Shown here: positions 22,955 through 33,992 of the stretch, in pieces | How the letters are laid out: every line of letters begins with the position of its first letter | How positions within the stretch are numbered: position 1 is the stretch's first letter | Source: Bactrocera neohumeralis | Lineage: Eukaryota; Arthropoda; Insecta; Diptera; Tephritidae | DNA length: 64,000 nucleotides | Direction of reading: 5' to 3' | Assembly (NCBI RefSeq): GCF_024586455.1 | Contig: NW_026089624.1 | Span: 7,221,341 to 7,285,340 of the forward strand | Translations under genes and position numbers: made by a program | Notes under the pieces: generated by a model | What the model saw: the letters and a program-made list of their open reading frames with translations, nothing else | The model's database searches: none | Told to the model about the DNA's origin: nothing

Positions 22955-25900
22955 TTCTTCTTCTTCTTAATTGGCGTAGATACCGCTTACGCGATAATAG
23001 CCGAGTTAACAACAGCGCGCCAGTCGTTTCTTCTTTTCGCTACGTGGCGCCAATTGGATATTCCAAGCGAAGCCAGGTCCTTCTCCACTTGGTCCTTCCA
23101 ACGGAGTGGAGGTCTTCCTCTTCCTCTGCTTCCCCCGGCGGGTACTGCGTGGAATACTTTCGGTGCTGGAGTGTTTTCGTCCATCCGGACAACATGACCT
23201 AGCCAGCGTAGCCGCTGTCTTTTAATTCGCTGAACTATGTCGATGTCGTCGTATATCTCGTACAGCTCATCGTTCCATCGAATGCGGTATTCGCCGTGGC
23301 TAACGCGCAAAGGACCATAAATCTTTCGCACAACTTTTCTCTCGAAAACTCGCAACGTCGACTCATCCGTTGTTGACATCGTCCAAGACTCTGGACCATA
23401 TAGCAGGACCGGATTATGAGTGACTTAGACAGTTTGGTTTTTGTTTGTCGAGAGAGGACCTTGCTTCTCAATTGCCTATTCAGTCCGAAGTAACACCTGT
23501 TGGCAAAAGCAATCCTGCGTTGGATTTCCAGGCTGAAATTGTTGGTGGTGTTAATGCTGGTTCCTAAATAGACGAAATTATCTACAACTTCAAAGTTATG
23601 ACTGTCAACAGTGACGTGAGTACCAAGTCGCGAGCGCGACGACTGTTTGTTTGATGACAGGAGATATTTCGTTTTGCCCTCGTTCACTGCCAGACCCATT
23701 TCTTTTGCTTCCGTGTCCAGTCTGGAGAAAGCAGAACTAACGGCGCGGGTGTTGAGGCCGATGATATCAATATCATCGGCATACGCCAGAAGCTGTACAC
23801 TGTTATAGAAGATGGTACCTTCTCTATTTAGTTCTGCGGCTCGAACTATTTTCTCCAGAAGCAGGTAGAAGAAGTCGCACGATAGGGAGTCGCCTTGTCT
23901 GAAACCTCGTTTGGTATCGAACGACTCGGAGAGGTCCTTCCCGACCCTGACGGAGCTTTTGGTGTTGCTCAACGTCAGTTTACATAATCGTATTAGTTTT
24001 GCGGGGATACCAAATTCAGACATCGCGGCATAAAGGCAGCTCCTTTTCGTGCTGTCGAAAGCAGCTTTGAAATCGACGAAGAGGTGGTGTGTGTCGATTC
24101 TCCTTTCACGGGTCTTTTCCAAGATTTGGCGCATGGTGAATATCTGGTCGGTTGTTGATTTGCCAGGTCTAAAGCCACACTGATAAGGTCCAATCAGTTT
24201 GTTGACGGTGGGCTTTAATCTTTCACACAATACGCTCGATAGAACCTTATATGCGATGTTGAGGAGGCTAATCCCACGGTAGTTGGCGCAGATTGTGGGG
24301 TCTCCTTTTTTATGGATTGGGCATAGCACACTTAAATTCCAATCGTTGGGCATGCTTTCGTCCGACCATATTTTACAAAGAAGCTGATGCATGCACCTTA
24401 TCAGTTCTTCGCCGCCGTGTTTGAATAGCTCGGCCGGCAATCCGTCGGCCCCTGCCGCTTTGTTGTTCTTCAGGCGGGCAATTGCTATTCGAACTTCTTC
24501 ATTGTCGGGTAGTGGAACGTCTGCTCCATCGTCATCGATTGGGGAGCCGGGTTCTCCTTCTCCTGGTGTTGTGCGTTCACTGCCATTCAGCAGGCTGGAG
24601 AAGTGTTCCCTCCATAATTTAAGTATGCTCTGGGCATCAGTGACTAGATCACCTTTGGGGGTTCTACAAGAGTATGCTCCGGTCTTGAAACCTCTGTAAG
24701 CCGCCGCATTTTTTCGTAGAATTTTCGAGCATTACCCCTGTCGACCAGCTTATCAAGCTCTTCGTACTCACGCATTTCGGCCTCTTTCTTCTTCTGTCTA
24801 CAAATGCGTCTCGCTTCCCTCTTCAACTCTCGGTAACTATCCCATCCCGCACGTGTAGTGGTCGATCGTAACGTTGCGAGGTAGGCAGCCTGTTTTCTCT
24901 CCGCTGCGACACGGCACTCCTCGTCGTACCAGCTGTTCTTTTGTACTTTCCGAAAACCAGTGGTTTCGGTTGCAGCTGTACGTAAGGAGTTTGAAATTCC
25001 GTCCCACAGTTCCCTTATACCGAGTTGTTGACGAGTGCTCTCAGAGAGCAGGAGTGCAAGCCGAGTAGAAAATCGTTCGGCTGTCTGTTGTGATTGCAGC
25101 TTCTCGACGTCGAACCTTCCTTGTGTTTGGTGGCGCGTTTTCTGCTGCACAGAGGCGGGTGCGAATCTTAGCTGCAACAAGATAGTGGTCCGAGTCGATG
25201 TTAGGACCTCGGAGCGCACGCACATCTAAGACACTGGAGACGTGTCTTCCGTCTATCACAACATGATCGATCTGGTTGGTAGTTTTTCGATCCGGAGACA
25301 GCCAGGTAGCTTGATGAATCTTCTTATGCTGAAACCTAGTACTACAGATAACCATATTTCGGGCCCCGGCGAAGTCAATCAGCCTCAACCCATTAGGGGA
25401 TGTTTTGTCGTGGAGGCCGAATTTACCGACCGTAGTGCCAAAGACACCTTCTTTGCCCACCCTGGCGTTAAAGTCGCCAAGCACGATTTTGACATCGTGG
25501 CGGGGACAGCCTTCATAAGTGCGCTCCAAGCACTCATAAAAGGCATCTTTGGTCACATCGTCCTTCTCTTCCGTCGGGGCGTGGGCGCAGATCAGCGATA
25601 TGTTGAAGAACATCGCTTTGATGCAGATTGTGGCTAGACGTTCATTCACCGCAGTGAATGATAGTACTCGGCGACGGAGTCTCTCTCCCACCACGAATCC
25701 TACCCCAAACTTGCGGTCCTTTATATGGCCACTGTAGTAAATGCCACAAGGACCTACTCGTCTCTATGTCCCGTCCATCGCATTTCTTGGACGGCGGTGA
25801 TGTCAGCCTTTGTTTTTACGAGGACATCAACCAACTGGGCAGCGGCACTTCCCAATTAAGGGACCGGACATTCCAGGTGCATGCCCTCAATTCGTAGTCC

Positions 25901-26218
25901 TTATTTCGTTTGCCATGGTCGTCATCAAAAGGGGGGTCTCTCATCCGAGGCTGGTTATAGCTCTTCACTGGGGGTGTTTTTTTACGTGGCGGGTCCCAAA
26001 CCCAGCGCACAACCCTTGTAGGGAATGTTTCGCCTTCTCACTTTAGCTCGCCTTCGAACGGACGTTCTTAGGCTACCCAGAGGATACTTGGTCAAAGACC
26101 GGAAGTAAAGAGCTGCTTGAGCCATGTGTAAAAGAATCGTTTCTGGCCATTCCCAAGTGAATGGCGATCAGAGAACTTTCCTCACTTGCGTGAACTTCTA
26201 CACATGACTCCATCCTCC
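22955..26218 (-). mobile_element. RTE-clade retrotransposon, copy C, full length with 13-bp target duplication
   Basis: A 3264-bp minus-strand element flanked by perfect copies of CGTTATTAAATAC (22942-22954 and 26219-26231). The 3' tail on the minus strand is an (AAG)n-type repeat (TTCTTCTTCTTCTT on the plus strand at 22955-22968), the kind of microsatellite tail RTE elements use instead of poly-A. The 5' end reads CCTCATGT-less ACATGACTCCATCCTCC at 26202-26218, shared with copy A. Length agrees with the roughly 3.2-3.4 kb of complete RTEs. The coding region is listed separately; it is broken by at least three frameshifts, so the copy is complete but not autonomous. Confidence 0.93.
22987..26010 (-). 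pseudogene. RTE endonuclease-reverse transcriptase, frameshifted
   Basis: Minus-strand single protein in four frames. 26010-25816: N-terminus with ACTWNVRSL (25855-25885). 25694-25041: endonuclease with GDFNARVG (25455-25478), NQIDHV and DSDHYLVAAK. 25225-24644: linker rich in charged residues. 24440-23235: reverse transcriptase with NYRGISLLNIAYKVL, FVDFKAAFD (catalytic Asp near 24070) and AYADDIDIIG (YADD 23772-23783). 23379-22987: C-terminal domain with RLRWLGHVVRMDENTPAPKV, in another frame because of a one-base loss near 23410 that copy B shares. Normally makes a target-primed reverse transcription enzyme; here no continuous frame remains. Confidence 0.9.
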
Positions 26219-26231
26219 CGTTATTAAATAC
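26219..26231. repeat. Target-site duplication, RTE copy C (5' side)
   Basis: CGTTATTAAATAC, the partner of 22942-22954. Confidence 0.9.
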
Positions 26232-26496
26232 GTATTCAAATAATTTCTGAATAAAATGAGACGCGTTTGGTTCGGATTTAAAAATGTACTCAGCTCTGGT
26301 TGCCCAGAGCTCTTTTATTTATAAAATTCCTTATCCTAATTCATGTATGCACCACATGCAGAGTGCATACACATATCTTAATACTAATCTACTGTACATA
26401 CGGAAGTATGTACATATATCTTAAGCATAAATGTTCCTAACGGCATACATACGTTTTTCTTATCCTTTAATAGTTTAGCAGGCTTATCTTCGCCAG
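26232..26496 (-). other. Possible LTR end (low confidence), cut by gap
   Basis: On the minus strand an AATAAA signal (26316-26321 on plus as TTTATT) is followed within about ten bases by a perfect 8-bp stem hairpin AGCTCTGG-TTGC-CCAGAGCT (26292-26311). Poly-A signal plus hairpin is typical of the R region of an LTR, but no gag or pol belongs to it here, and RTE copy C sits at its edge. The stretch ends at the N gap. Confidence 0.3.
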
Positions 26497-26596
26497 NNNN
26501 NNNNNNNNNNNNNNNNNNNNNNNNNNNNNNNNNNNNNNNNNNNNNNNNNNNNNNNNNNNNNNNNNNNNNNNNNNNNNNNNNNNNNNNNNNNNNNNN
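26497..26596. other. Assembly gap (100 N)
   Basis: Exactly 100 N, the conventional unknown-length scaffold gap. Confidence 0.99.
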
Positions 26597-29595
26597 CTTA
26601 AAATTAAAAACTCATGTTTCGGGGGCTTTCTTGGGGGTTGTCGGGCCTTTTATTTTTTTAAAATTCCCAAATTGAAAAAAAAATTTTTTGAATAAAATTT
26701 TTAATGTTTTTAATATGTTGGGCCCAAGCCCAATTTAAAATCAAAAATATTGTTTCGGCGTTTTTTTGATTAAATTTATTGCGTTAAATTTAAGTCAGTT
26801 CGGGTTTTTTTTCCAAAAAGTCGGCCCTTTATTAAAGGAATACATACATATTTTACATCGAATTTAAAGTTCAGATTCACAAAAAAATTAAAAAAAAAAA
26901 CCAAAAAAAAGGAAAAAGGGGGCAAAAAGGATTTAAAAGGTTGAAGGGGAAAAATGTTTAGAAAAAAGGGAAATTTTCCCAAATTGTTAATGTATTTTGT
27001 AATTTTGAATTGCCCTTTTTTTTATTAAAACCGAAAATCATGAAAGGACCCAGGGCAAGTTATTTAAAAGCTTTTAAAGTAGTTCTTCCGGGTTTTGGGT
27101 TCCCGGGGTTTTTTTTAATATAATATGTTTAAATTAAAAAAACATTTCAAGTAAAAAGGTATTATTTTCATTGTTTTTATTTAATATATGTATATAAAAA
27201 CTTATTGTTTAATATTTGGTTGAAATTGTTACAAAGGTAAAAAGGGTTTTGCATGTTTGTAAAATGGCGGGAAAAATTAAATTCCCAAAAATTACGTGTC
27301 CGAGTTTTTTAAAACTGTGTTAGAAAATGATTTGAGCTCTTGAGGACATATTTGGAAAAAATTTCGGGTTAAAAAGTTCGGTTTTGCATCATTCCCAACC
27401 CAAAATTGCCGGGGCCCACCCCGGGCGCGGACCATAAAAGCCCCAATACCCGGGGTTTAATTATCATAAGGGGAAAGGCCCCTTTAATCATATCATCCTT
27501 CAAAAATCCTCCCCGCCCGGGTGTTTAATTTCTTTACCGGATCAAACAACGATAAAGGGCACAACATAATTTTAAACGGGATGGGGGATTTTTTAGAAAA
27601 AATCCCCAAATGATTTCAAAAAATTAACCCCCCAAAAAAAAGTATAAGCATATGGCGCAGGATGAACCGGGAAAAAAAGAGGGCCAGAAAAAAATTAATT
27701 CCCGAAATTTCATTTTACTTTTTGTTTGATCCATTATTCGTATTTAAAAATAAAACCTTTTTTTGGAAAAGGGATTTTTTTGGGTTTGGGGATTTCAGGA
27801 ATTTTTTCCTTTTGGTTTAAAAATCCCGGCCCTTTTAGTTGGTAAATTTTTTAAACGGGGCTCACTTTGGGAAAATTTTTTTAAATTAAAAATTTTTTTT
27901 GGAAAAAATGCGTTTTTTAAAAAAACCTTTTTAAAAAGTTTTTTTTGTTGGATAAGGTCAAACTTCTTGGGTCAAAAAAAATATACCAAAAAAAAGAATA
28001 ATTTTTTTAAATTAAAAATTTGGTTTGGGTTGGGTATTTCAGCCTCCCGTCTGGGGGTTTAAAAGTCAAAACCAAAATTTGGGGTCAGGCAATTTTTGTA
28101 AAAAAGTCACTGTACGATAATAAATAAAATAGTAAAAATGTTTGGGGGAAAAAGGGTTAAAATTTATAAAATGGGTTCTATCCTTTTTTTAAATCCTTTT
28201 AAAAAGGAAACGGTTTTCCCCACAAATTTCTAAACCCCTTTTTAGTGGAGTGGGGCCCCAAAGGGGTTAAAGGTTTAAAGGGTTTGGGGCAGTTGTGATG
28301 TTTAATCCCAATTTGTTTATGAAGGGGTTTTCAATGGGATCGCTTGATATTAAAATTTTCATTTAATTTTTTGGAGGGCGAAATTTTTAAAAAGGGGAAT
28401 CAAAAGGAAACAAATTTTTTTTTGCCCATTTTACAAGGGAATCAACACTTCCTTTTTTTTAAAATTGCCCAAATTTTCCCAAAAATTTAACATTCCAAAA
28501 AACCCAAAAAAAAAATCTCAAGGGGAGGCTCTGCAAAAGGGTTGGGGGTTTTTCCCCCAAAGGGGGAAAAGGGTTTTTCGTGGCCAACTTTTGTCGGATT
28601 GAGTCAGTACGATCTTTTCAAGGGGTATCAAAGTTTAAAAACGAAAAAAAAAACCACTTTGAATGGTTTTCCCTAAATTTCTTGAATAAAAATTAGTTTT
28701 TTTAAAAATTTTTTTTTCTTTTTTTACCTTTTAAAAAACAAAATCCCCCCTTATCGGGGGTTTTTACTAGTTTTCATTATTATAAATAAATAAAAATTTC
28801 ATACATACATATATGTTTTTTGGGCATTGGGGATAAAAACCCTTTTAAGAAAACCGAAAGCCATATTTTGCATAAAGGGTGTAAATGTTCTTTAAAAAAA
28901 TTTTTAAAAAACCCGAAATTTAAAGATAAAATTTTGGGTTTGATAAAAAAACCCCTTTTGATAAAATCTTAAAAATCAAAAATGCAAAAATTATGTTAAA
29001 TTAAAAAGATTTTTAAAAAAAAGCAAAAATTCACCTTTTTACATATTAAAGTAAAAATTTTTTTAATTTAACAAATTAAAAAATTTATTTATAATGTTTT
29101 TTAAAAAATTTTTCTTTTTTAAAAAACATTAAAAATATTTCAACCCCAAAAAAAATAAAAAAAAATTTTTCCCCTTTTAAGGGCCCAATAACAAAATAAA
29201 AAAACAACCCTTTATTTTCCGGGGGGTTAATTTTTCCCTAAAAAATTTTAAAAAATATTAAAATTTTTGATTTTTTCTTTTAAATCTTTAAAAAACGCTT
29301 TAGGAAAAAATGCTCGGGGGGGGTTTAATGGGGCTGCTTTCATGAAAGAATCGGGAAAAATCTTTTTAAAAGTACGTTTTCGTTCCCGAAAAAAATTTTG
29401 TTGTTGTGTAATTTCAATAAATTTTGACCCCGGAATTTATTTTTTAAAATTGGTTTCTGATGCTTTTTTAAAACGATTGTTGTTTTTTTAGAACAATATT
29501 TTAAATTTTTTCCTTTAAAAATAAGTATCACGTGAACGCATTTAAATAAAATTTTTTTGTGATCATTTTTTTTTTGTTGGGGGAAAGTCATTTAA
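26597..29595. other. Homopolymer-distorted, probably uncorrected assembly sequence
   Basis: Runs of 4-10 identical bases of all four kinds (for example GGGGTTTTTTTT, CCCCAAAGGGGG, around 27100 and 28550) occur continuously, unlike anything else in the window, and begin directly at the N gap. The change back to ordinary sequence is near 29595. Frames in it (27763-28062, 29267-29491, 29340-29591) are products of the runs and should not be read as genes. Best explained as raw long-read gap filling. Confidence 0.75.
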
Positions 29596-30199
29596 AGTGT
29601 ATTCGTAAATATAGAGAAGCGCGCGCTTTTTATATTACTGATAAATGACAATATATTGATTTGAAATTGATTTATACTTGCATACATACATATGTATGTA
29701 TCTGCAGGATAGATGCGTATGAAAGTTTTAAATGATAAGAGGTATGATTTCATATATTATTATTGTAATATATTATGTGTTTAGGATATTACGATAATAT
29801 TTCATATATGTATATAGCATATAAGTATACATGCATACGAATTTATATAATATTATCAAAGATAAGAAATATTTAAAAAGTAGCTTTTATTTGGACATTA
29901 ACTACAAATATTACCATGAAAATAGCATAATTTAATAATAATGTTATCAATTTTGCTTGAATTCACAAAAATTTGCAAATGATATTCATATCAATTGATA
30001 TGATGATAAATGTATAAAAATATAAGCAAAAGACAACATACGTCTGTAACAGCAATGTATATTTCTGAGCATAATTTTCATTCAATGCTCAGCTCTGTTC
30101 ATTCATTTCTGTTAAAATTTCTCCTTCTGAGCCAAAAGTGGTGAAACCCACTAATGATTTTGTTAGCTCTTGACAGTTCACATGCCGGTCCGCAATTGG
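29596..30199. other. AT-rich stretch, nothing recognised
   Basis: AT-rich with CATACATACATATGTATGTA microsatellite at 29681-29701. No coding sequence recognised. Confidence 0.45.
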
Positions 30200-30758
30200 A
30201 GTGGTAAACACAATGACTGCGACAGACTGCAGCAGCACGACAGTGAACTGAAAATGGCGTTGTGCATCTTACCACATGAACATTCGTAAGAAGGCAGCAA
30301 CATAACAATGGCCGGCATGTACACAAGACAACTCTGCTGTCCATTTTGCATGTCCACAATTTCGTAGTGGCCATACTAATACCTTTCACTTCAATGAAAT
30401 TTTAATATTTTGTTCAAATGAAAATTTTTATGCAAAAAATAAGTAAATAGGTAAATATTTTTGCTTTAAATTATCAATTGTTATTACAAATGATATAATA
30501 GAGCTATAATGTAGCTATTTTATGCTTTTATTTGTTAAATAACTTCAAGTTTGTTAGAGCTGTGAATAATTTTACATTTTACATATTAGTGGCATCACCC
30601 AATATAGGAGAATATTGAAGTTAGCGAGAACGACAATTGTCGGCCTGCAGTCGTGTAGTCGTGCAGCTGTAAAAATAACAGTGTCCGTAAGAACGTGTGT
30701 ATTTTAATATTTGACAATTGTAGTTTGCAGTCTGTCGCGCTCTATGTGTGCAGCGCTT
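30200..30758. repeat. MITE, CGACAGACTGCA family, copy 1
   Basis: Inverted in orientation to 48195-48818 and clearly related along its whole length, including GCCGGCATGTACACAA, TAGTGGCCATACTAATACC, TTGCTTTAAATTATCA and GGCCTGCAGTCGTGTAGTCG. Ends contain GTAAACACAATGACTGCGAC on the left and GCAGTCTGTCGCGCTCTATG on the right, an imperfect inverted pair. No protein. Target duplication not visible. Confidence 0.75.
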
Positions 30759-31648
30759 GAACCTTCTCTATATTATATATTCTCTGGAAGCAGTCACAAT
30801 TGGCGTTCGTTCGTTTGTGTTTTTCGGAACAGCTCTGATTTTCTACCAACAACACAGTATTGTGACACTTTGTTGTCACGTCAGCCCTTCGACGAATTGA
30901 CTTTGGTTGTCCGGGACAACGGAGATTTCGCATGAAACAATATGTGTACATATTTACATACATATGTAAGTAGTTGTGTGTGGACAAATTTGCAAACATT
31001 ATGGAAGGCATACACGCACCAATTATTGTACCAATTTCATCGAATTGTACAACTGATTGTTACGCATATGGGGCAGTTGTATGAGTTGTACCAACTGATT
31101 GAATGAAAATCAAAATTTTTTGATATTTTGTGAAGTTGGTTGTGTTAGTTGGATCGTGTTTGGGTTGGTCGTGCGATTTCAAACCATTTTATGTCGGCTG
31201 TCGAAGAGAACGCGTCATATATAATAAGTAAAGCAACAACTTCCGAACTCATATTTAAGCAACGAAGTGAATATTCAAAATGAAGTTGGCCTCAAAATTG
31301 TATTAAAAGTTGTGTCGTATGTGGCGACAAAGGCAATTTCTAGCCCAACTCAATCAACCAACTAATTGTTGTGTGTATTCCCTCCATTATGCGTATGGTT
31401 CTTTTTGTTTACTTGCTCACATAATTACATATGTATGTATGTACATACATACGTGAATATGTCCGACCGCTTGACCTTTAAACTTTTAAAGGCCTACAAA
31501 TACATATGTACATACATATATGTATGTATATCTTATCAAACCTACATTAACTATATATTTAGATAACAACATAAACATGACTATTATACATATGTATATT
31601 CCGAAAGAGTTTAAGGAATTCATCATGAAATAGTTCAATTTGTACATA
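30759..31648. other. No recognised gene; TATG microsatellites
   Basis: Contains ATGTATGTATGTACATACAT (31432-31451) and similar runs. Frames at 30711-30935, 30742-31011 and 31366-31566 show no domain. Confidence 0.45.
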
Positions 31649-32497
31649 CAGTCACTCACATTGAAAGTCGGGCAAGCGCAAAACAAAATTTGTACTTATA
31701 ATAAAATTGTAATGAAAAAAGATATTCAACTCGATCTTTTTTCATTTTATTAAAACAAGTCTTACTGTTAAAAAACAACAAAATTATATATTCATAGTAA
31801 CATAAAACTTAACGCATGTAAGAAAAACTGTGCCATATTTTGGCCTCACATTGAAAGTCGGGCAAGACGTAAAAGACATAAGTATTTAAAAGTTTGCATA
31901 CAAAAAAATAATTTTTAGTATTTTGTGGCTCTACCCCTTTGATTTACTACTGCTTGCAGTCTTCTTGGCATTGATTCAACCAGATTTTCGCACACATTCG
32001 GACTAATCTTGTTCCACTCCTCTTGTACAGCATTCTTCAACTGGTCCTTTGATGTGCACATCCTGTTCTGTATCCTGCGTCCTAATTCGTCCCACAAATG
32101 TTCAATTACATTGAGGTCCGGGCTTTGGAGTTTTGATTACTTTTGGGCAGTTATACAACAACCAACTTCTTACATCAAGCGCCGAATGTTTTGGGTCGTT
32201 GTCCTGATAAAACTGAAAGTTGTTTTCAATACCAAGTTATTGCACGCTTTCTTTCAAATTATTCTTCAAAATCGCCAAATATACATATTTGTTCATTATG
32301 CCATCTATAAAATGTAAATTTCCAACTCCTGAAGCTGCCATACACCCCCAGACCATTACTGAGCCACCACCGTGCTTCACTGTTTTCCTTAAATTTTTGG
32401 CATCAAATTCTTGATTTACTTTACGCCACACTTTACCTCTTCCATCACATCCGAATAAATTAAACTTACTCTCGTCTGTAAATAATACATAAAAAAT
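31649..32497 (-). mobile_element. Tc1-like element, 5' truncated, with IR/DR-type terminus
   Basis: The 3' end starts at CAGTC (31649) after a TA dinucleotide. Two direct copies of CATTGAAAGTCGGGCAAG lie at 31655-31676 and 31845-31866, about 190 bp apart, the IR/DR layout of several Tc1 families. The minus-strand transposase follows: FTDESKFNLFGCDG (about 32440-32480, first Asp), VKHGGGSVMVWGCMAASGVG (about 32310-32375), YQDNDPKHSAL (second Asp, about 32165-32200), SPDLNVIEHLWDELGRR (Glu, about 32065-32120) and SMPRRLQAVVNQRGRATKY ending at 31915. A frameshift near 32125 and loss of everything 5' of the first Asp make it dead; the other terminus is absent. Confidence 0.88.
31915..32497 (-). 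pseudogene. Tc1 transposase, catalytic and C-terminal part
   Basis: All three acidic residues of the DD34E triad are still visible (FTDESKF, QDNDPKH, DLNVIEH), but the first two and the last are in different frames because of a shift near 32125, and the N-terminal DNA-binding domain is missing. About 190 of the usual 340 codons remain. C-terminus ends at the stop at 31915-31917. Confidence 0.85.
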
Positions 32498-32853
32498 CGA
32501 CCTTAGTATTATAGAAACGTTCTTATTGTCAATATTTACCGTTCTCCAATATGCTATAAGTATTATCAGAGAACGTACATATATTTATAGAGAAGGTTCA
32601 CGCTGTCGAGAATTTAGGGATATTTACTGTTTTGGTTGAGCGTGTTTGACCACAGAAAATTATTAGCGTGTTTCACCACTTAACATCTCACGAAAATAGC
32701 AGAATTGAGCATTTTCAGTATTAAATGAGAAAAATTATGCTATTTCCGATGTTAAAAATGTACGCTTACAGATTCCCTTTTTTACTATGCGCAAACGATG
32801 CTGCATACATATGTTTTATAGATCGGTATATATATGTTTGTGATGAAAGTACA
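32498..32853. other. No recognised gene
   Basis: Spacer between the truncated Tc1 and the probable start of the LTR element. Confidence 0.4.
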
Positions 32854-33320
32854 AGTTAACACAAGCGGTGTTACAAATATTACAAACACGCGCACTTTAT
32901 TTCACCAATGTTAATAACCCTTAGCCAACATCCGGCACGAGCTGTCACCTCAATGTTAATTTTCTTAGAATCAAAAATATTAAACTTTTTATTTAATTGT
33001 GCCAATTCAGATTCTATGTAATTTGCTAGTGCAATTGTTACAATACAGATCGCACGTAATTCACTAATGCAATAATGTTGACACAGCTGTTTGAGCGATT
33101 TCCGATCAGTACGTAAATTCAATAACCTCTTCTCAAAATTTAGCCAGCAAACTTTCAGGTGCGTTAGCATAAATTTAGCATATGAAAGAACTAGCTATTA
33201 AGATGTAAGTCAGTTGTGAATTGACTCGGAATAAAGATGGACATGCTGTCCAAATAAAATAAAATAAAAATAAAAAAATAAATAATTTTTTTTATATGTT
33301 TTCGCACCAGAAAACATAAC
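32854..33320 (+). repeat. Probable 5' LTR of a Ty3/gypsy element
   Basis: The right limit is fixed by the primer-binding site at 33321. A start at AGTTAAC (32854) is proposed because errantivirus LTRs begin AGT; that gives 467 bp. A poly-A signal AATAAA is at 33230-33235. The second LTR is not found downstream, where sequence ends in a gap at 38230, so the left limit cannot be confirmed by comparison. Confidence 0.5.
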
Positions 33321-33333
33321 TGGCGCCCGAGCA
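33321..33333 (+). promoter_or_regulatory. Primer-binding site (tRNA primer)
   Basis: TGGCGCCCGAGCA directly after the LTR. The TGGCGCCC start is that of a tRNA-Lys-type primer site as used by gypsy-like elements; only the first eight bases are a clean match from memory of the class. It defines the start of the leader. Confidence 0.65.
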
Positions 33334-33343
33334 TATTACAAAC

Positions 33344-33590
33344 GAGCGTAAAGCTGTTTGTACGTAAAAACCGCGTAAAGTAAGATACAAAGGAGCGTAA
33401 AGCCATCCGTATCACGCGCCGCGCAAAAGTACACCAAAAACCACATAAAGTGTAAAAAAGGATACAAAGGAGCGTAAAGCCGTCTGTATCACGCGCTGCG
33501 TAAAAATATATCAAAAATCACGTAAAGTGTAAGAAAGGAGACAAAGAAGCGTAAAGCCACCTGTATCACGCGCCGTGTAAAAGTATAAAA
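33344..33590 (+). repeat. Leader tandem repeat, about 77-bp unit, 3-4 copies
   Basis: GAGCGTAAAGC recurs at 33344, 33393, 33470 and (as GAAGCGTAAAGC) 33546, spacing 49, 77 and 76. Each unit contains TATCACGCGC(C/T)G(C/T)G and CACRTAAAGTGTAA. It lies between the primer site and gag, where gypsy-group elements often carry tandem repeats. Confidence 0.85.
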
Positions 33591-33745
33591 AAAAGCTTAG
33601 AAAAAAAAGCTTAGGAAAAAAAAAGCTTATTCGCTAAATATAAACATTAGCAACCGCGGCTCTAAAGACTTTTAATTCGACAAAGGCCCCTTAGTAACCT
33701 CGGTAAAAAGGAGGTACTACGTACCAGCCTACGCGATAGAAACTC

Positions 33746-33934
33746 ATGCTGCCTAACGAGCAACATCCAGAGGAAGACATCACTAGCCCCATATCCTCGT
33801 TCACGCCAATCCCGGAAGAAGACGCAAAAGGACAAATATACGGAGAAGACGAAGACACCGCCGATTTCCAGGAGACCATCAGGGAACTAAAATACAGACA
33901 ACTCTACAAAAAAGAAAATACATCAAGAACGTAA
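33746..33934 (+). CDS. Small acidic ORF upstream of gag
   Basis: A 62-codon frame starting ATGCTGCCTAACGAGCAACA and ending TAA at 33932-33934, 58 bp before gag. The product is strongly acidic (EED, PEED, GEDEDTAD) and has no recognised domain. Composition is more coding-like than flanking leader. It could be an upstream ORF affecting gag translation, a displaced gag exon or chance; I do not assign a function. Confidence 0.35.
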   Translation: MLPNEQHPEEDITSPISSFTPIPEEDAKGQIYGEDEDTADFQETIRELKYRQLYKKENTSRT

Positions 33935-33992
33935 GCTTAAGTATCTTAAGTATTTTTATAAGAGAGAGTCCTAGGGATAGGTAAAGAAAACC

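Noticed and set aside
20154..26010. Host gene similar to craniofacial development protein 2
   Set aside because: This label in databases comes from RTE endonuclease sequences; linkage to RT with YADD and the target duplication show it is a retrotransposon.
27763..29591. Open frames with Phe/Lys-rich products
   Set aside because: They arise from homopolymer runs in low-quality sequence.
33344..33590. CRISPR-like or satellite array
   Set aside because: Full-length tandem repeat in the leader of an LTR element; no spacers.
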